From NCBI GenBank assembly GCA_002471345.1, contig DKPS01000232.1, forward strand, positions 6,078 to 70,077: a stretch of 64,000 bases of DNA. Direction: 5' to 3'. The position numbers were made by a program, and so were the translations under genes. How positions within the stretch are numbered: position 1 is the stretch's first letter; every line of letters starts with the position of its first letter. The DNA is from Saprospiraceae bacterium UBA7328. GTDB lineage: Bacteria; Bacteroidota; Bacteroidia; Chitinophagales; Saprospiraceae. This document shows positions 1 through 9,419 of the stretch, piece after piece. The notes beneath the pieces were generated by a model. That model ran no database searches. It was not told the origin of the DNA and worked only from the letters and a program-made list of their open reading frames with translations.

Positions 1-2259
1 CCAAAACCTGAACCTGTCGCGGAACCCGTTCAACCTCCAGCACCAGAGCCTACAACACCTAAAGGAGAACCTGCTCCGGTTGAAGAAATGGTTAGAGCAA
101 AAACACCTCAACTGAAGGGTTTAAAGGTGTTAGGTAAAATTGATTCTGACAAATTAACCAAACCTAAGCCTAAAGAAAAACCTGCTCCTCCTGTTAAGCG
201 TGCAGATGAGGCTAAGAAAAAGAGAAAGAGAAAACGCAAAAAGATTACCGTTCAAAATACTGGACAACGGGATAATAGAGGACAAGGGCAAGGACAAGGT
301 CGGGGACAACGAGGAGGCAGACCAGATGAAATCAAACAGGTCTCGCAAAAAGAAATAGAAGAAAAGATCAAGGCTACTATGGCCAGGATTACAGGTGGAA
401 GTGGCAAGAAGAGACAGAAAATAAGAAGAGACAACAGAGAAGATAAAAGGGTAAAACAAGAGCTCATAGATGAGCAAATGGAAACCCAAAAAGCTGTAGT
501 ACAAGTTACAGAGTTTATATCTGTTTCTGAGTTGGCAAGTCTATTAGACATTGCTCCTACAGACGTGATTATGACTTGTATGAATTTGGGCGTTATTGTC
601 TCAATAAACCAAAGGCTTGATGCTGAAATCATAGAGTTAGTCGCAGAAGAGTTTGAGAGAGAGATCAAATTTATTAGTGCTGAAGAAAATGAAGAAGAAG
701 AAGAAGAAATTGTTGATGCAGAAGAAGATTTAGAACCAAGAGGCTCAATCGTTACGGTCATGGGCCATGTCGATCATGGTAAGACTTCATTGTTAGATCA
801 CATCCGGAAAGCCAATGTGGCAGATGGAGAAGCGGGTGGTATCACACAGCATATTGGTGCTTATGAAGTAAAAGTAAAAGACAAAAAAATAACCTTTTTA
901 GATACTCCAGGTCACGAGGCTTTTACAGCAATGAGAGCACGAGGTGCAAAAGTCACCGATGTTGCTATAATCATAATTGCTGCAGATGATAGGATAATGC
1001 CACAAACAAAAGAGGCGATCAGTCATGCTCAGGCTGCTGGAGTTCCTATGGTTTTTGCCATAAACAAAGTGGATAAAGACGGAGCAAATCCAGATAAAAT
1101 TAAAGAACAACTAGCAAGTATGAACTTGCTGGTAGAATCTTGGGGAGGCACGTTCCAATCTCATGACATTTCAGCAAAAACTGGAATGGGTATTGACGAG
1201 CTTTTAGAGAAAGTGGTCTTAGAAGCTGAACTACTAGAACTTAAAGCAAATCCAAATAGGGAAGCCCATGGTACAGTAATAGAAGCTTCTTTAGATAAAG
1301 GAAGAGGATATGTCACCAAGATGTTAGTACAGAATGGAACACTTAAAATTGGAGACGCTTTAGTCACTGGAGCTTACAGTGGCAAAGTAAAAGCTATGTT
1401 TAACGATAAAGGGTCAAGAATCAAAGCAGCAGGCCCTTCAGTACCTGTTCTTGTATTAGGATTGAACGGAGCACCACAAGCTGGTGAAAAGTTTAAAGTC
1501 GTTGTTAATGAAACCGAAGCAAGGAACATCGCTGGAAAGAGGCAACAAATAGAGCGAGAACAATCTAACAGAGCAAGTAAGCGTGTTAGTCTTGATGAAA
1601 TTGGAAGAAGGTTAGCATTGGGATCGTTTAAAGAACTAAACCTGATTGTAAAAGGTGATGTAGATGGTTCTATTGAGGCGCTTTCTGACTCTTTAATAAA
1701 GTTATCTGTTGAATCTGTTCAGGTTAATGTTATACATAAGGCTGTAGGTCCAATAGCAGAATCCGACGTTCTTCTAGCTTCAGCTTCTGATGCAATCATC
1801 ATTGGCTTCCAAGTTCGTCCTTCAGGAACCGCAAGGCAACTAGCTGATAAGGAAGGAGTTGAAATTAAAACCTACTCCATAATTTACGAAGCCATAGATG
1901 AGATCAAAGCCGCTATGGAAGGAATGCTTGACACAATCAAAGAAGAAGAGGTTGTTTGTGAAATAGAGGTAAGAGAGACCTTTAAGATTAGCAAAATCGG
2001 AACAATTGCAGGTTGTTATGTAAATAGTGGAAAAGTGACCAGAAACACCTTAATCCGATTAATCAGAGATGGCATTGTTGTCTTCCCTAATAAGGAAGGC
2101 GTTGTAGGAGAGCTTACATCTTTAAAACGATTTAAGGATGATACGAGTGAGGTCAAAGCTGGGTTTGAATGTGGTCTTACCATTAAAAACTTTAATGACA
2201 TCAAAATGGGTGACATTATTGAAGGGTATCAGATTAATGAAGTAAAACAGACGCTTTAA
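1..2259 (+). CDS. infB: Translation initiation factor IF-2 (5' end outside window)
   Basis: IF-2 is the GTPase that places initiator tRNA on the 30S subunit and promotes subunit joining. The frame is open from base 1, so the true start lies to the left; the first ATG inside is at 88. The visible N-terminal part is rich in Pro, Lys, Arg and Gly/Gln, as is usual for the variable IF-2 N-domain, with a poly-Glu run (about 685-710) just before the G domain. The G domain is complete: G1 GHVDHGKT at 763-786, then [20 protein letters not shown] and SAKTG, followed by the beta-barrel and C-terminal domains that bind fMet-tRNA. Identification is certain; only the N-terminus is missing. Confidence 0.98.
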   Translation, partial: PKPEPVAEPVQPPAPEPTTPKGEPAPVEEMVRAKTPQLKGLKVLGKIDSDKLTKPKPKEKPAPPVKRADEAKKKRKRKRKKITVQNTGQRDNRGQGQGQGRGQRGGRPDEIKQVSQKEIEEKIKATMARITGGSGKKRQKIRRDNREDKRVKQELIDEQMETQKAVVQVTEFISVSELASLLDIAPTDVIMTCMNLGVIVSINQRLDAEIIELVAEEFEREIKFISAEENEEEEEEIVDAEEDLEPRGSIVTVMGHVDHGKTSLLDHIRKANVADGEAGGITQHIGAYEVKVKDKKITFLDTPGHEAFTAMRARGAKVTDVAIIIIAADDRIMPQTKEAISHAQAAGVPMVFAINKVDKDGANPDKIKEQLASMNLLVESWGGTFQSHDISAKTGMGIDELLEKVVLEAELLELKANPNREAHGTVIEASLDKGRGYVTKMLVQNGTLKIGDALVTGAYSGKVKAMFNDKGSRIKAAGPSVPVLVLGLNGAPQAGEKFKVVVNETEARNIAGKRQQIEREQSNRASKRVSLDEIGRRLALGSFKELNLIVKGDVDGSIEALSDSLIKLSVESVQVNVIHKAVGPIAESDVLLASASDAIIIGFQVRPSGTARQLADKEGVEIKTYSIIYEAIDEIKAAMEGMLDTIKEEEVVCEIEVRETFKISKIGTIAGCYVNSGKVTRNTLIRLIRDGIVVFPNKEGVVGELTSLKRFKDDTSEVKAGFECGLTIKNFNDIKMGDIIEGYQINEVKQTL

Positions 2260-2286
2260 CCAAGGTTTAGTGATACACCATATACA

Positions 2287-3072
2287 TTGAACAAGACAGA
2301 ACTAAAAGATTTTTTAGATCAAAAAACCTTAGAGTTTAATCACCCCCGATTCATAGAAACAGATCCAATTTCTATACCCAAGAAGTTTAAGAAGCTTCAG
2401 GATATAGAAATCATTGGACTTTGGACGGCATTACTATCCTGGGGGCAAAGAGTCACAATCATTAACAGTGGAAATAAGCTTGTGCAGCTTATGGACAATA
2501 CACCTTATGACTTTGTCCTGAATCACTCAGAAATGGACAGAAAGAAGTTTTCAAAATTTGTCCATCGAACATTCCAACCTATTGATGCTATATATTTCTT
2601 AGAGTTTTTCCAAAATTATTATAAATCACATTCTTCTTTAGAAGAAGCGTTTATTGATTTAAATGCAAAAGAAGAAAAAATCAAACATGGTCTAATTCAG
2701 TTTAGACAAATCTTTTTCAAGTCTGAATTTGCTCCACAAAGAACTTATAAACATATCGCTTCTCCTCTCAAAAACTCTTCTTGTAAAAGATTGAATATGT
2801 TTCTCCGGTGGATGGTGAGAGATGATAATATTGTGGATTTTGGTCTTTGGAAATTGATTAATAAAAAGGAATTAATTATTCCTCTTGACGTACATGTACA
2901 ACGAGTAGCGCTTTCTCTTGGCCTTATGAAAAGAAATAAGTCAGATTGGAAAGCGGTGTTAGAACTTACCAAAAATTTAAGAAAATTAGATCCAATAGAC
3001 CCTGTCAAATATGACTATGCACTTTTCGGTTTAGGAATTCTTCAATATGATGCTATTATTAAAAAAGGTTAA
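2287..3072 (+). CDS. TIGR02757/DUF2400 family protein
   Basis: A 261-residue soluble protein that matches, from memory, the DUF2400/TIGR02757 family common in Bacteroidota. The family has no established function, though it is thought to be distantly related to helix-hairpin-helix DNA glycosylases. Visible family-like segments are WTALLSWGQRVTIINSG near the N-terminus, a central MFLRWMVRDDNIVDFGLW, then PLDVHVQRVALSLGL and DPVKYDYALFGLGI at the C-terminus. The only plausible start is TTG at 2287, 28 bases after the infB stop, since no in-frame ATG lies nearby. It probably shares the infB transcript. The family call is fairly sure; the biochemical role is unknown. Confidence 0.75.
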   Translation: MNKTELKDFLDQKTLEFNHPRFIETDPISIPKKFKKLQDIEIIGLWTALLSWGQRVTIINSGNKLVQLMDNTPYDFVLNHSEMDRKKFSKFVHRTFQPIDAIYFLEFFQNYYKSHSSLEEAFIDLNAKEEKIKHGLIQFRQIFFKSEFAPQRTYKHIASPLKNSSCKRLNMFLRWMVRDDNIVDFGLWKLINKKELIIPLDVHVQRVALSLGLMKRNKSDWKAVLELTKNLRKLDPIDPVKYDYALFGLGILQYDAIIKKG

Positions 3073-3148
3073 CCCAAGGATAATATTTCAAGTTTCAACT
3101 GTCCTTTAATGAACAAAACATTCTCTTCAAACTGTTAACCACTTTCCC

Positions 3149-3156
3149 TACCTTTG
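3149..3156 (+). promoter_or_regulatory. Bacteroidota -7 box upstream of the PurF-like gene
   Basis: TACCTTTG fits the TAnnTTTG -7 consensus and lies 19 bases before the ATG at 3176. No clean TTG -33 element is visible about 20 bases upstream, so the assignment rests on the -7 box and its position. Confidence 0.45.
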
Positions 3157-3175
3157 TGTATACCATTACTATGAG

Positions 3176-5065
3176 ATGAGCGATGCGATTAAGCATGAAT
3201 GTGGCCTAGCGGTCATCCGGTTGCTAAAACCTTTAGATTTTTACCAAAAAAAATACGGTACCGCCCTTTACGGGCTAAATAAAATGCACCTCTTGCTGAT
3301 GAAACAGCGGAATAGAGGACAAGATGGTGCTGGTGTAGCTACAATCAAACTTGACATGCCTCCTGGCACAAGATATATAAGTAGAAAAAGAAGCAATAGC
3401 CCCCAATATATCAAAGATGTTTTCAAGGGTATTTATAGCCATTTTGAAGATTGTAGCCCTGATCAGCTAAATGACGGCAAATGGCTAAAAGCCAACCGTC
3501 CATATACAGGAGAGGTCCTTATAGGGCACCTGAGGTATGGGACTCATGGAAAAAATATTATTGAAACGGTCCACCCTTTCTTAAGACAGAACAACTGGAA
3601 AAGCAGGAATCTTGTAGTAGCAGGAAACTTTAACCTAACTAATGTTGAAGAGTTATTTCAAGAGCTTATAAGATTAGGACAATACCCAAAAGAAAAATCG
3701 GATACTGTAACAGTACTAGAAAAAATTGGTCATTTTCTTGATGAAGAAGTTGACCGTCTTCATTCATGGTTTAAAGCTGAGGGGTATAATAATCAGCAAA
3801 TCAATAAATTCATAGAAGACAATCTTGATATTCAGAGATTGTTACAGCGATCGTGTAGAAAGTTTGATGGTGGTTTTGTTATGGCTGGCTTAATCGGTCA
3901 TGGTGATGCCTTTGTTCTGAGAGACCCTTCAGGTATTAGACCAGCATTTTACTATCATGATGATGAAGTAGCAGTTGTCGCCTCTGAGCGACCTGCTATT
4001 CAGACCACCTTTAATGTAAAAACAAATGAGGTTAAAGAATTAGGCAGAGGCAATGCTCTAATAATAAGAAAAGGGGGAGATGTCGCCGAGTTGCCATATA
4101 AAGACCAAAGAGAATCCACACCTTGTTCATTTGAAAGAATCTATTTCTCTCGTGGTACCGATAAAGACATATATAAGGAGAGAAAAAAGCTTGGCGAGAA
4201 TGTGTGCGATGAGGTCATGGAAGCAATTAATTTCAATTTAAAAGATACAATCTTTTGCTTTATACCTAACACTGCAGAAATCGCTTTCTATGGACTTATA
4301 GAAGGTGTGAATAAAAGGGTTTTTGAAAAAGTAAAAAAAACATTACAAAAGAGTGGCAAAGTGGACCCTGCTGAAATTGAATTATTACTTCAAGACCAGC
4401 CACGGATAGAAAAGCTGGCTGTGAAGGAGGCTAAAATGAGAACATTTATAGCTGATGATAGTACTAGGGGAGAATTGGTATCTCATGCCTATGACGTCAC
4501 TTATGGGGTCGTTCGAAACAATGTGGATACAATTGTTGCTGTAGACGATTCAATTGTAAGGGGGACGACCTTAAAAGAAGGAATCATACAAATTCTTTCT
4601 AGGTTGAAGCCTAAGAAAATAATTATTGTGTCATCAGCACCACAAATAAGGTATCCTGATTGCTATGGCATTGACATGTCCAAAATGAAGAGTTTTGCAG
4701 CATTCAGAGCTTTAATTGAGCTTTTGAAAGACACTAAAAAAGAACACCTTTTAGAAAAAGCATATAAAAAAGCAGTAAAACTTCAAAAAACAAAAGAAGA
4801 ATTTCAACCAAATGTTTTGCAAGACGTATATGCAGAATTCTCTTATAAGGAAATCACTAACAAGATTGCTGAAATTCTTACCCCTCCAAACATCAACTGC
4901 GATGTTCAAATTATTTATCAGCGACTGGAAGGGCTACATGATGCATGTCCTGACAATAGTGGTGATTGGTATTTTTCCGGCAACTATCCTACACCAGGAG
5001 GCAATAGGGTAGCAAATACTGCTTTTATTAACTACATGGAAAATGTTGAAACTAGAGCTTATTAA
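3176..5065 (+). CDS. PurF-like amidophosphoribosyltransferase family protein (long Bacteroidota type)
   Basis: Class II glutamine amidotransferase fused to a type I phosphoribosyltransferase, the domain order of PurF, which makes phosphoribosylamine from PRPP and glutamine. The presumed catalytic Cys is residue 9 (after MSDAIKHE), so an 8-residue propeptide would have to be removed. NRGQDGAG, GHLRYGTHG and DPSGIRPAF are typical glutaminase motifs. The PRPP loop VDDSIVRGTTL lies near residues 457-467. At 629 residues it is well over 100 longer than ordinary PurF; extra sequence is visible around residues 170-230 and in the C-terminal part. This long form is a recognisable Bacteroidota family, and these genomes often also carry a normal PurF, so its exact substrate is uncertain. 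It has its own promoter-like box and stands alone. Confidence 0.85.
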   Translation: MSDAIKHECGLAVIRLLKPLDFYQKKYGTALYGLNKMHLLLMKQRNRGQDGAGVATIKLDMPPGTRYISRKRSNSPQYIKDVFKGIYSHFEDCSPDQLNDGKWLKANRPYTGEVLIGHLRYGTHGKNIIETVHPFLRQNNWKSRNLVVAGNFNLTNVEELFQELIRLGQYPKEKSDTVTVLEKIGHFLDEEVDRLHSWFKAEGYNNQQINKFIEDNLDIQRLLQRSCRKFDGGFVMAGLIGHGDAFVLRDPSGIRPAFYYHDDEVAVVASERPAIQTTFNVKTNEVKELGRGNALIIRKGGDVAELPYKDQRESTPCSFERIYFSRGTDKDIYKERKKLGENVCDEVMEAINFNLKDTIFCFIPNTAEIAFYGLIEGVNKRVFEKVKKTLQKSGKVDPAEIELLLQDQPRIEKLAVKEAKMRTFIADDSTRGELVSHAYDVTYGVVRNNVDTIVAVDDSIVRGTTLKEGIIQILSRLKPKKIIIVSSAPQIRYPDCYGIDMSKMKSFAAFRALIELLKDTKKEHLLEKAYKKAVKLQKTKEEFQPNVLQDVYAEFSYKEITNKIAEILTPPNINCDVQIIYQRLEGLHDACPDNSGDWYFSGNYPTPGGNRVANTAFINYMENVETRAY

Positions 5066-5174
5066 GTCCTAATTTGTTGCATTGTTGGCCACCATAGTTA
5101 TAACTTCGGTAAGTTTTTTGATGAAGTTCTATCCATTTGGTATCGATTTTTAATCAGAATGAAAAAAATAACTT

Positions 5175-5738
5175 ATGAATAAGTCGGTTCGAGTTGTAAT
5201 TACATCCATTATATTGATAGCCGTGTTTATTTCGGCGGCCTTAACATCAGAAGCTTGTAAAACAAAAACTAAAACGTTAGAAGAGAAGGCAGATGATGCC
5301 TTTGAGCAACATGGCGGAGATGAGTTTTTTGAGGATGATTTAACTCCTGATAATGAAACTTATGAAACGGACGACAATACAACAGATTTTTCAAATAATA
5401 GTACAGAACCTGAAGACTACACAGAAGTAGAAGACAAATCGTCTTATACCGAACCTGAAGAGACTGTCACGACTTACGAAGGAACACCGATTCGGCGTGC
5501 CACCGCAGAAGGTAAATACTTAATTGTTGCTGGTAATTTTCTTGTGCAAAGCAATGCTGATGAAATGGTAAACAAGTTGGTTAACTTAGGATACAATTCT
5601 GCAGAAGTAGCTGTATTTGATTATTCTCAATATTATACTGTAATTGCATCTCGATCAGATGATTATGCTTTGGCTAAAAATCTATCAGGTGAGATTAAGG
5701 GCAAAGGAGTAGATTGCTACGTTCATACCAGAAAATAG
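5175..5738 (+). CDS. Secreted or membrane-anchored SPOR-domain protein
   Basis: 187 residues: an N-terminal hydrophobic segment (residues 8-26) followed by a Cys-Lys-Thr stretch, a long acidic Glu/Asp/Thr-rich linker (about residues 35-105) and a C-terminal SPOR domain (about 112-185, starting KYLIVAGNF and ending GKGVDCYVHTRK). SPOR domains bind denuded septal peptidoglycan, so an envelope or division-site role is likely. The Cys at about residue 28 follows Ser-Glu-Ala, a poor lipobox, so it may be a signal anchor rather than a lipoprotein. The ATG at 5175 is the first in frame and gives a proper signal sequence. The gene lies alone upstream of the ompH pair. Confidence 0.8.
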   Translation: MNKSVRVVITSIILIAVFISAALTSEACKTKTKTLEEKADDAFEQHGGDEFFEDDLTPDNETYETDDNTTDFSNNSTEPEDYTEVEDKSSYTEPEETVTTYEGTPIRRATAEGKYLIVAGNFLVQSNADEMVNKLVNLGYNSAEVAVFDYSQYYTVIASRSDDYALAKNLSGEIKGKGVDCYVHTRK

Positions 5739-5766
5739 TTTCTGTTTTAAATACCATTCTCTTAGT

Positions 5767-5774
5767 TATCTTTG
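5767..5774 (+). promoter_or_regulatory. -7 box for the ompH pair
   Basis: TATCTTTG matches TAnnTTTG exactly. Transcription from here would give a leader of about 160 bases before the ATG at 5944. No perfect TTG lies at -33. Confidence 0.45.
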
Positions 5775-5781
5775 CGCACCT

Positions 5782-5943
5782 TATCAAATAGTTTGGTTGC
5801 AAAGGCAACTTTGGACTTACGTTAAAGGCACGTTAAACCAAAGAAAAAAGGATTTTAAGTAATTTTCTTCGCGTTTTTTCGGTGAACAGATTATCGTCCG
5901 GCTTTAGGTTTAAAGCATCTAATTTTTGAAAATTAAAAGAAAC
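5782..5943 (+). other. Long structured 5' leader of the ompH pair
   Basis: This untranslated stretch between the -7 box at 5767 and the ompH start has three visible pairings: gttgc/gcaac with loop aaag (5796-5809), a longer-range TTTGGTT/AACCAAA (5792-5798 with 5836-5842), and a perfect 6-bp hairpin gcttta/taaagc with loop ggtt (5901-5916) just upstream of the start. The first and second pairings share bases and exclude each other. No known riboswitch class was recognised; the regulatory role is inference. Confidence 0.35.
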
Positions 5944-6456
5944 ATGAAAAATATACTCCTAATAATAAGCTTAATATTATCAACGGTTCTTGGAGCTTCT
6001 GCCCAAAAGGTAGCTATTGTAGACATCAATGCTGTACTTGCCGACATGCCTGCATATCAAAAAGCTCAGGAAGATCTAGATCAAGTTGCTGCACAATGGA
6101 GGCAAGAAATAGCACAGCAATACGATGATATTAAGAGTCTTTATAATAAATATCAAGCGGAGCAGGTCCTCTTAAGTGACGATGTGAAAAAACAAAGAGA
6201 AGAAGAGATCATGGACAAAGAGAAAGATGTACGGGCCTTGCAAAAAGGCAAGTTTGGACCAGAAGGCGAATTATTTTTAATGAGACGTGAATTGGTAAAT
6301 CCGATTCAGGAAAAAGTGTTTGACGCTATTGAACAATATGCTCTAGAAAGCAGCTATGACCTTATACTTGACAAAGCCGGTTCTGCAGGAGTCCTTTTTG
6401 TGTCTGAAGAGTATGATAAAACAGAACTTATTAGAAGAAGACTAAGCATTAGATAA
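5944..6456 (+). CDS. OmpH/Skp-family periplasmic chaperone (first copy)
   Basis: Skp/OmpH proteins are periplasmic chaperones that hold unfolded outer-membrane proteins on their way to the BAM complex. The product from ATG 5944 begins with signal peptide MKNILLIISLILSTVLGASA followed by QKVAIVDINAVL, the usual first strand, then a long Gln/Glu/Lys-rich coiled coil (about residues 40-110) and a C-terminal strand region (YDLILDKAGSAGVLFV). An in-frame TTG at 5926 would add six charged residues before the signal peptide and is less likely. It is followed 33 bases later by a second ompH gene, a common arrangement in Bacteroidota; bamA, often just upstream, is absent here. Confidence 0.9.
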   Translation: MKNILLIISLILSTVLGASAQKVAIVDINAVLADMPAYQKAQEDLDQVAAQWRQEIAQQYDDIKSLYNKYQAEQVLLSDDVKKQREEEIMDKEKDVRALQKGKFGPEGELFLMRRELVNPIQEKVFDAIEQYALESSYDLILDKAGSAGVLFVSEEYDKTELIRRRLSIR

Positions 6457-6489
6457 TAAAAACTATAAATTGATTAAAACTAAAGGATA

Positions 6490-6999
6490 ATGAAACGAAA
6501 TTACATTATAGGCTGCCTTGCCTTTTTACTTATAGCATCGATTGACTTAAGTGCTCAAAAATTCGGGTACATTAATTCACAACTTTTGATTAGCCAGATT
6601 CCCCAAGTGAAAGAGGCAAATGCTAATATTGAAACATTGCAAAAGCAACTAGAGAAACAAGGCCAAGAAATGGTTGCATCTCTACAAAATAAATATCAAT
6701 CCTTAGAGAAGAAACAATCTCAAGGGGAAATTTCAAGAGTGCAATTAGAAGCAGAAGCACAAGGCTTAAAACAAGAAGAGGCAACTATTGCCAAATTTCA
6801 ACAAGATAGTCAGCAAAAGATCTACGAAAAAAGTGAATCCTTATTGAAACCAATAAGAGATAAAATACAAACTGCCATCGATGATGTGGCCAAAGAAAAT
6901 GATTTTCAGTATGTTTTTGATCAGGCTGTGGGCATATTGCTTTACGCTGATACATCTACAGACATCACTCCTATGGTGAGAACCAAGTTAGTTTTATAA
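6490..6999 (+). CDS. OmpH/Skp-family periplasmic chaperone (second copy)
   Basis: A 169-residue paralogue of the preceding gene: signal peptide (about residues 1-22, ending LSAQ), KFGYINSQLLISQIP as the first strand, a Gln/Lys/Glu coiled coil (about 40-110), and FQYVFDQAVGILLYAD as the C-terminal strands. The first and last segments align with the first copy, while the coiled-coil sequences differ strongly, as usual in this family. The two genes form a short operon that ends at a strong hairpin terminator (7012-7041). Confidence 0.9.
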   Translation: MKRNYIIGCLAFLLIASIDLSAQKFGYINSQLLISQIPQVKEANANIETLQKQLEKQGQEMVASLQNKYQSLEKKQSQGEISRVQLEAEAQGLKQEEATIAKFQQDSQQKIYEKSESLLKPIRDKIQTAIDDVAKENDFQYVFDQAVGILLYADTSTDITPMVRTKLVL

Positions 7000-7011
7000 A
7001 ACAAAGTTTAG

Positions 7012-7041
7012 AAGGTCAGATATGTAAGCATATCTGACCTT
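7012..7041 (+). terminator. Rho-independent terminator after the ompH pair
   Basis: A perfect 13-bp stem, aaggtcagatatg (7012-7024) with catatctgacctt (7029-7041), loop taag, followed by a short T-rich tail. It starts 12 bases after the second ompH stop. Confidence 0.85.
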
Positions 7042-7087
7042 TCTTATTCATTCCCGACTCTACTTCATCATCAACACTCTGATTTAC

Positions 7088-7588
7088 ATGAGAACGTTAT
7101 TCATTTTAGTCTTATGTGTATCGTCCCTATCAATATCTGCCCAAACCAAATCATCGGATGACATTATTGATATTCTGGAAACTACTTCAGTTGACTATTT
7201 AAAAGCATTTACACAAAATGATTGGGAGGCATATACAAGTTATGCACATCCAAATATCATCAAGATGGCCGGAGGAAAAGAGCTATTGGTTAAATTGGCT
7301 CAAGAAACCTTAGATATGTACAAATCCATTGGATATGACATTAAATCTGGGTTTGTAACCGGTGATAGTCAAATTGTTAATACTGGAAAAGACATTCAAG
7401 CAATAATTCCAACCTCCTTGTATATGGTTGCTTCAGGGCAGAACAGTATTGAAACCAAAATAAAGCTCTTTGCAATATCAAACGATTTCGGAGAATCTTG
7501 GAAATTCGTGGATTTGTCCCAATATGACAAAACAAGTATAAAGACCTTTGTTCCAGAATTTAATGAAACTCTATTTGATTTTTGGTAA
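7088..7588 (+). CDS. Secreted NTF2/SnoaL-like protein, function unknown
   Basis: 166 residues with a signal peptide (about residues 1-18, ending SISAQ). The mature part starts with a helix and the phrase VDYLKAFTQNDWEAYTSYAHPNII, which resembles the N-terminal helices of the NTF2-like (SnoaL/DUF4440-type) fold, and ends with strands such as WKFVDLSQYD. No catalytic residues can be named. The gene follows the ompH terminator and faces the mvaD gene, whose stop is only 10 bases away. The fold call is inference from pattern; the function is unknown. Confidence 0.65.
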   Translation: MRTLFILVLCVSSLSISAQTKSSDDIIDILETTSVDYLKAFTQNDWEAYTSYAHPNIIKMAGGKELLVKLAQETLDMYKSIGYDIKSGFVTGDSQIVNTGKDIQAIIPTSLYMVASGQNSIETKIKLFAISNDFGESWKFVDLSQYDKTSIKTFVPEFNETLFDFW

Positions 7589-7598
7589 TAAAGAAGTG

Positions 7599-8684
7599 CT
7601 ATTCAATTTTCTTCGCTCCAAATCCGATGCTATCATTTAGGATTTTACCCCCGATTGCAAATTCTCTAAGGTTTTCAATCAATCCTTCTATTGCAGCTCT
7701 ATCTTTTTCAAATGATATGATATGAACGTTTGGTCCTGCATCTAAACTAAAAAACACTGGAATATTTTCATTTTTTCTAAAAGATCTTATCTCATTTATA
7801 ACTTTAATAGTCTTAGGCTCTATTAATAAGTAAGAAGGATCAGAAGCCATCATTAAGGCATGTAGAGTTAATGCTTCTGACTCAAGCATCTCCCCAAAGG
7901 CTGACAGGTTTCCCTCTTTCAAAATGCTTTTTAATTCAAAGACTCTATTATTAGCCTGTTCAAACCTAGTCTTGGCATATGGGTTTTCCTCCATAAGTTG
8001 ATGACCTTTTGTGGAAGAAACAGACTTCTCTTCAGCACTTACAATCAAAATATCATTTCTCAAAGTTTTAAAAACATCATGAAATTCAGCTACGGGGCTT
8101 GCATAAAGATTTGATGAGTCTTCATTTCCAATCTTTCCCCATGATGCAAAATATGGATAAACCGACCTGCATGCACTTCCACTTCCCAGCCTAGATATAT
8201 ATGATGCTTTTCTTAAAAAGAATTCTTCATTTCCATTCTTATCGTTTTCTAGATTGTTCTCAATTTCACAAAGGCATAGGGCCAAGGCACTCATACTAGA
8301 TGCTGAGGATGCGATACCTGAAGAGTGTGGAAAAGAGTTGTCAGAATTAATTATAAGTTTGGAATAGGGAATGAAAGAAAAATAACTCTCTATTCCTTCC
8401 AAATATTTAGTGATGCGGCCTTTAAAACTCTCATTCTCCTTTCCTTCAAAATAAAACTCAAGTTCTAGTTTTGATCGATACTTATCTACAAAAAACTCAA
8501 CAGATGTTTGAGTGAATGCCTCCGATAGAGTTATACTTATAGATGGATTACGAGGCAGTTGTTGTCCATATTTACCCCAATATTTCACAATTGCCAAATT
8601 TGATGGGCTTTGCCATGCAACCCTTCCTGAAGAGTTTTGAATATTGCTTGCATTAAAAGTCGAAATAAACTCTGAATCCTTCAA
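7599..8684 (-). CDS. mvaD: Diphosphomevalonate decarboxylase
   Basis: GHMP-superfamily enzyme that converts mevalonate diphosphate to isopentenyl diphosphate with ATP, the last step of the classical mevalonate pathway. Family marks are WQSPSNLAIVKYWGKYG near the N-terminus, the ATP-binding loop HSSGIASSASSMSALAL, GSGSACRSVYPYFASWG, and the C-terminal SLDAGPNVHII. An upstream in-frame ATG at 8738 would add a hydrophobic peptide that overlaps the preceding gene by 47 bases, which does not suit a cytosolic enzyme. TTG at 8684, seven bases after the preceding stop, fits homologues better and is preferred. Its presence implies that this organism uses mevalonate rather than MEP for isoprenoids. Confidence 0.92.
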   Translation of the reverse strand: MKDSEFISTFNASNIQNSSGRVAWQSPSNLAIVKYWGKYGQQLPRNPSISITLSEAFTQTSVEFFVDKYRSKLELEFYFEGKENESFKGRITKYLEGIESYFSFIPYSKLIINSDNSFPHSSGIASSASSMSALALCLCEIENNLENDKNGNEEFFLRKASYISRLGSGSACRSVYPYFASWGKIGNEDSSNLYASPVAEFHDVFKTLRNDILIVSAEEKSVSSTKGHQLMEENPYAKTRFEQANNRVFELKSILKEGNLSAFGEMLESEALTLHALMMASDPSYLLIEPKTIKVINEIRSFRKNENIPVFFSLDAGPNVHIISFEKDRAAIEGLIENLREFAIGGKILNDSIGFGAKKIE

Positions 8685-8691
8685 ATGATAT

Positions 8692-9366
8692 TTATTTGCC
8701 GCTAAGATCAGAAGATATATTGAAATCCATAAGAACAATATCTAAAATAGGGTCATCTCCGTAAGCATAGCCTTCCTTTAGCTTGTAACCAAACAATCTA
8801 CTTGCTCTATTCCAATATGCTGCTTTCCACCAGCCATTAGTGTTCTTAATTAGATAAAACATGCTTCTTCCCAATTCTCTTTCGATCATCTTAATCAATA
8901 GTTTTCCTTGGGTTTTTGATAGTTTTTTAAGTGGCCTTTGGAATTTCTTCTTCAATTCCTTGGCTAGTTTTCTATTATGCTTTTTACGTTTTCTTTTTTT
9001 CATGTGAGTGGTAGCATATTCGGCTTCCTTGAATATTCTTATTGCCTCTTGAGCATATGGATAAACACTACTAGCATACCTTCTATATTTCAAGTATCTG
9101 TAATATTCTTTTCTGTCTTGAAATGCTCTCGGGCTAGAGACATTCACATTGAATAAATCCGCCACAATAATAGTGTCTCCATTTTGAATCAATGCAGAAA
9201 AAACCTTCCCGCCTACATTTACTTCTACTGTTTCCTCTTTTTCGGTCAAGGCACTTGTGGTTATCATTTTTGTTAAAATAGAATCGCTCAACATATATTG
9301 AGCTTGTAGTAAATTGGCCATATTAACGGTAAATACAAGTAACCCAAACTTCATATAAATGCTCAT
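8692..9366 (-). CDS. DUF4294 family secreted protein
   Basis: 224 residues with an N-terminal signal peptide (about 1-22, ending LQAQ). The DUF4294 core is clear: YYRYLKYRRYASSVYPYAQEA, a very basic MKKRKRKKHNRKLAKELKKK helix, LKKLSKTQGKLLIKMIEREL, then WWKAAYWNRASRLFGYKLKEGY. DUF4294 is a Bacteroidota family with no known role; the basic helix and signal suggest a periplasmic or envelope protein. It precedes mvaD by 7 bases on the same strand, so the two probably share a transcript. It is divergent from the membrane protein at 9420. Confidence 0.9.
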   Translation of the reverse strand: MSIYMKFGLLVFTVNMANLLQAQYMLSDSILTKMITTSALTEKEETVEVNVGGKVFSALIQNGDTIIVADLFNVNVSSPRAFQDRKEYYRYLKYRRYASSVYPYAQEAIRIFKEAEYATTHMKKRKRKKHNRKLAKELKKKFQRPLKKLSKTQGKLLIKMIERELGRSMFYLIKNTNGWWKAAYWNRASRLFGYKLKEGYAYGDDPILDIVLMDFNISSDLSGK

Positions 9367-9419
9367 TCCTCCTTTATCCTTTTAAACGAAAAGAATCAGA
9401 CATAAATAGTTATAGATTT

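Noticed and set aside
685..710. GAA-rich simple repeat in infB
   Set aside because: It encodes the acidic linker of IF-2 and is normal for the family; not a separate repeat feature.
252..761. Antisense frame inside infB (and a similar one at 154-504)
   Set aside because: It is a Ser-rich shadow of the Glu/Lys-rich codons on the plus strand, without its own start context or homology.
8685..8738. Upstream ATG extension of mvaD
   Set aside because: It would add a hydrophobic peptide that is the antiphase reading of the preceding gene's end; homologues start near the TTG at 8684.
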